From NCBI GenBank assembly GCA_029880855.1, contig JAOUNS010000005.1, forward strand, positions 81,130 to 145,129: DNA of 64,000 nt. The letters are read 5' to 3'. Below, in pieces: positions 62,100 to 64,000 of this stretch. The position numbers and the translations under genes were made by a program. The number at the start of each line of letters is the position of its first letter. The stretch's first letter is position 1. Under the pieces are notes generated by a model. The model did no database searches and was not told the DNA's origin. It saw only the letters and a list, made by a program, of their open reading frames with translations. The stretch comes from Gammaproteobacteria bacterium (GTDB lineage Bacteria; Pseudomonadota; Gammaproteobacteria; UBA6429; Thiohalophilaceae).

Positions 62100-62921
62100 C
62101 TAATTTTGTGAATAATGTCTTGCCCGTTTGGCAAGATCTTGCAGTCGATTCATTGCTGTTTCGATATCCAGTTCGGCACGGTCATCCTCGGTACGCATGT
62201 CGGAAATCGCGGCGATGGTCATATCCAGTTGTGTCATGGCCTTTTCATTTTGTGCCAGATATTGTTGCACCTTGTTTTCCTGTGCCTGTTTGAGTGCCAG
62301 TCGCTGCAACAAGGCCTCCCGTTCACTGTCCAGCTCTTTGGTCAACTTGCCGGACTTTTCAATCTGTTTCAGGCGCTGATTGACATGATTCACCTCAATG
62401 GAGCCGACACTGCGCAAGGCATTGGTTAGATCATAGAGGTTATCCAGTACGCCCAAATAGACCTGCTCGGCGATGGCCAGATATCGGGTATGGGTCAACT
62501 CACCCTGATTGAGTTTTTCCGTCAACATACCGCGCAGGTTTTCAAACTTGTTATTTATCCGTTGATATTGGCTCAGGCCTTCTGCGGAACCGACTTTTTG
62601 CAGCGATTCTTTCAGCTTCGCTGTACGTTCCTTGCGTTGTGCCTCCATTTTTTCAAACAGTTTTTGCACATAACGATTCGCATAGGTCTCACGCCGCAGA
62701 TTATAGTTGGCCGCAAAAAATCCCGAGCCCAACAGCAGACCGCCCAGGCCGATACCAAACATCCACCAGGTGGGTAACAACAATGCCCCGGCCAACAAAC
62801 CCAGGGCACCACCGGCGGCCGGATAAAGCACACCCGGCGACTCCAGCATCTCGCGCTTTACGGCGCGACTGATCGCCTGTTGGGAAAAATCTGCGCTGTT
62901 GATTTCCGGTTTTTTTTTCAT
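62100..62921 (-). CDS. Coiled-coil membrane protein paired with TelA (XpaC-like position)
   Basis: A 273-residue protein with two adjacent N-terminal membrane helices (about 28-47 and 50-70, LYPAAGGALGLLAGALLL and WWMFGIGLGGLLLGSGFF) followed by 200 residues of long helices with coiled-coil pattern. TelA partners in other bacteria are XpaC-like proteins, and the position and helical layout match, but I do not see a clear domain. Its start overlaps the upstream stop (TAATG), so translation is coupled. Confidence 0.65.
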   Translation of the reverse strand: MKKKPEINSADFSQQAISRAVKREMLESPGVLYPAAGGALGLLAGALLLPTWWMFGIGLGGLLLGSGFFAANYNLRRETYANRYVQKLFEKMEAQRKERTAKLKESLQKVGSAEGLSQYQRINNKFENLRGMLTEKLNQGELTHTRYLAIAEQVYLGVLDNLYDLTNALRSVGSIEVNHVNQRLKQIEKSGKLTKELDSEREALLQRLALKQAQENKVQQYLAQNEKAMTQLDMTIAAISDMRTEDDRAELDIETAMNRLQDLAKRARHYSQN

Positions 62922-64000
62922 TAAATATTTTCCGCTACCAGCACCAGTTCCACACGCGGCAATCGATAATTGTAGGAACGACTGCTTTCACCTTTCTGAC
63001 GAGCCGGCGGTTTGCTGCCGCCATACCCGACTGCACGTAGTCGATTGGTGCTGATGTTATAGGTCACCAGCAGATAACGGGACACCGCTTCTGCACGATC
63101 AAGTGACAAGGTATTATTCGCCCGCTTGTCGCCTTTTGTGCCGGTATGTCCCTTCACCACGACGCGGAAATTCGGGTAGTGTTTGAGATTCTCCACCGCA
63201 CGATCAATCTGTTGTTTGCCTTCCTGGGTCAGGTCTGCCGTACCGCTCTGGAAAACAATCGGTCTGATCTTCAGGGTACCGATTTCACGCAATTTCGACC
63301 ATTGGGCGGTGGTTAATTGGCGGAACTCCCGTTCCAGTGAATTTTCGGTAACGGTGACCTGATTTGAACCTGTGCCTGATTTGCCGAATTGTCCCTCGGT
63401 TGTGAAACTTTTTTCAAACAAATCGCCAATAAAACGACTGTTGGTCAAGCGATAGGGATCGTTATTGGGTATGGGTGAGGATGAGAAATCACCACTGTCG
63501 ATCAGAATATTGGCGGTACTTTCGATGGTATCCACCAGGTCTTCACGGGATTTCCCCCCTGCACTGTTTACACCAAACCACGCCAGACTGTTGTCCGACA
63601 GGTTGATCCAGTTGACGCCGCCCAACAGGGTGCGCACGGTCTTTTCCGGCAAACCGGTTTCCCGTGCCGCATCACGCGCCAGGGCATCAGTGTCACTTTG
63701 GTAATGCTTCAGGGTGCGGAAGTAATTCTGTAACAGGATTTCCACCTCAGCAGGATGATCCTGTGCATAATCACGCTCCACAATCAGGATATCCACGATC
63801 AATTTGTTGGTCTGTTCCGTACCGAGTAATTTCTTGATGCCCTTCTTGCCCAGTGCACGGGATACATCCGGTTCCCACAACACAGCCACATCGACTTTTT
63901 TGTCGGTCAGTTTCTTCAGTGCATCTTCCGATCCGTTGGCGGGGACACGCCAGCTGCCTTGTTTGTTGCGCAGGAAAGGCACATCAAAGTGTACGGCAAC
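62921..64000 (-). CDS. Substrate-binding domain fused to OmpA-like C-terminus (5' end cut by window edge)
   Basis: The visible 359 codons hold the end of a periplasmic binding-type domain (KVDVAVLWEPDVSRALG, ILIVERDYAQDHPAEVEILL), then a linker, and an OmpA-like peptidoglycan-binding domain (about the last 120 residues, IRPIVFQSGTADLTQEGKQQI, NTLSLDRAEAVSRYLL). The frame is open to base 64000, so the start and signal peptide are missing. The fusion would tether a substrate-binding domain to the cell wall. It heads the TelA/ABC operon in this window and overlaps the next gene by one base. Confidence 0.85.
   Translation of the reverse strand, partial: VAVHFDVPFLRNKQGSWRVPANGSEDALKKLTDKKVDVAVLWEPDVSRALGKKGIKKLLGTEQTNKLIVDILIVERDYAQDHPAEVEILLQNYFRTLKHYQSDTDALARDAARETGLPEKTVRTLLGGVNWINLSDNSLAWFGVNSAGGKSREDLVDTIESTANILIDSGDFSSSPIPNNDPYRLTNSRFIGDLFEKSFTTEGQFGKSGTGSNQVTVTENSLEREFRQLTTAQWSKLREIGTLKIRPIVFQSGTADLTQEGKQQIDRAVENLKHYPNFRVVVKGHTGTKGDKRANNTLSLDRAEAVSRYLLVTYNISTNRLRAVGYGGSKPPARQKGESSRSYNYRLPRVELVLVAENI

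Overview
The window is most consistent with a chromosomal segment of a gammaproteobacterium living by sulfur-type chemolithoautotrophy. The reasons are a bacterial-type phosphoribulokinase (Calvin cycle), a diheme cytochrome c4-like protein, several rhodanese-type proteins, SpeA/SpeE polyamine synthesis, a MetA-type homoserine acyltransferase and many Gram-negative envelope genes. No genus can be assigned from the sequence alone. No rRNA, tRNA, CRISPR array, phage or transposase gene was seen.

Layout. 0-2.5 kb: divergent speA (truncated by the window edge) and speE, with a palindrome between them. 2.6-9.2 kb: a response regulator, a DUF2007 protein, a purple-acid-phosphatase-like enzyme, an LTA-synthase-like membrane sulfatase and purD. 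9.4-12.9 kb: phosphoribulokinase, a FIST sensor, an aldo/keto reductase and a HIT protein. 12.9-25 kb: a signalling-rich stretch (two cyclic-nucleotide-binding proteins, one fused to rhodanese; two HDOD proteins, one with a YbaK-like N-terminus; two PilZ proteins; an Rrf2 regulator) mixed with Rieske, YjbQ, HU, HAD, YfaZ and sulfurtransferase genes. A probable small RNA on the minus strand is marked by two tandem terminators at about 22.2 kb. 25-29.4 kb: an ECF sigma/anti-sigma pair with an extremely Asp-rich exported protein, a TPR/beta-barrel protein and a divergent outer-membrane protein. 29.4-35.5 kb: an ATPase-metA pair, cytochrome c4, arsenate reductase and a hybrid histidine kinase. 35.7-40.5 kb: an operon with VanX-like and VanW-like proteins, a glycan-binding-like protein and a GT-C-like membrane protein.

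The most striking region is 41,976-52,354. It holds nine co-directional genes joined by stop/start overlaps (or a single-base gap): two GNAT-like proteins, a GH3-family acyl-adenylating amide synthetase, four B12-binding radical SAM enzymes, a multi-pass membrane protein and a fatty acid desaturase. It looks like a dedicated pathway that builds or remodels an unusual acyl or lipid product, and I recognise no described cluster with this content.

53-57 kb holds a GbsR/MarR-controlled operon with two similar operator-like sites, then a DUF4166 gene. Around it lie three copies of a complex hairpin-rich repeat element, two of them as a direct repeat with a 439-bp period. The right end (58-64 kb) is one six-gene minus-strand operon: a substrate-binding/OmpA fusion (cut by the window edge), a coiled-coil membrane protein, a TelA-family protein and a complete taurine/urea-type ABC transporter. 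This suggests an envelope-linked uptake or stress system rather than simple tellurite resistance.
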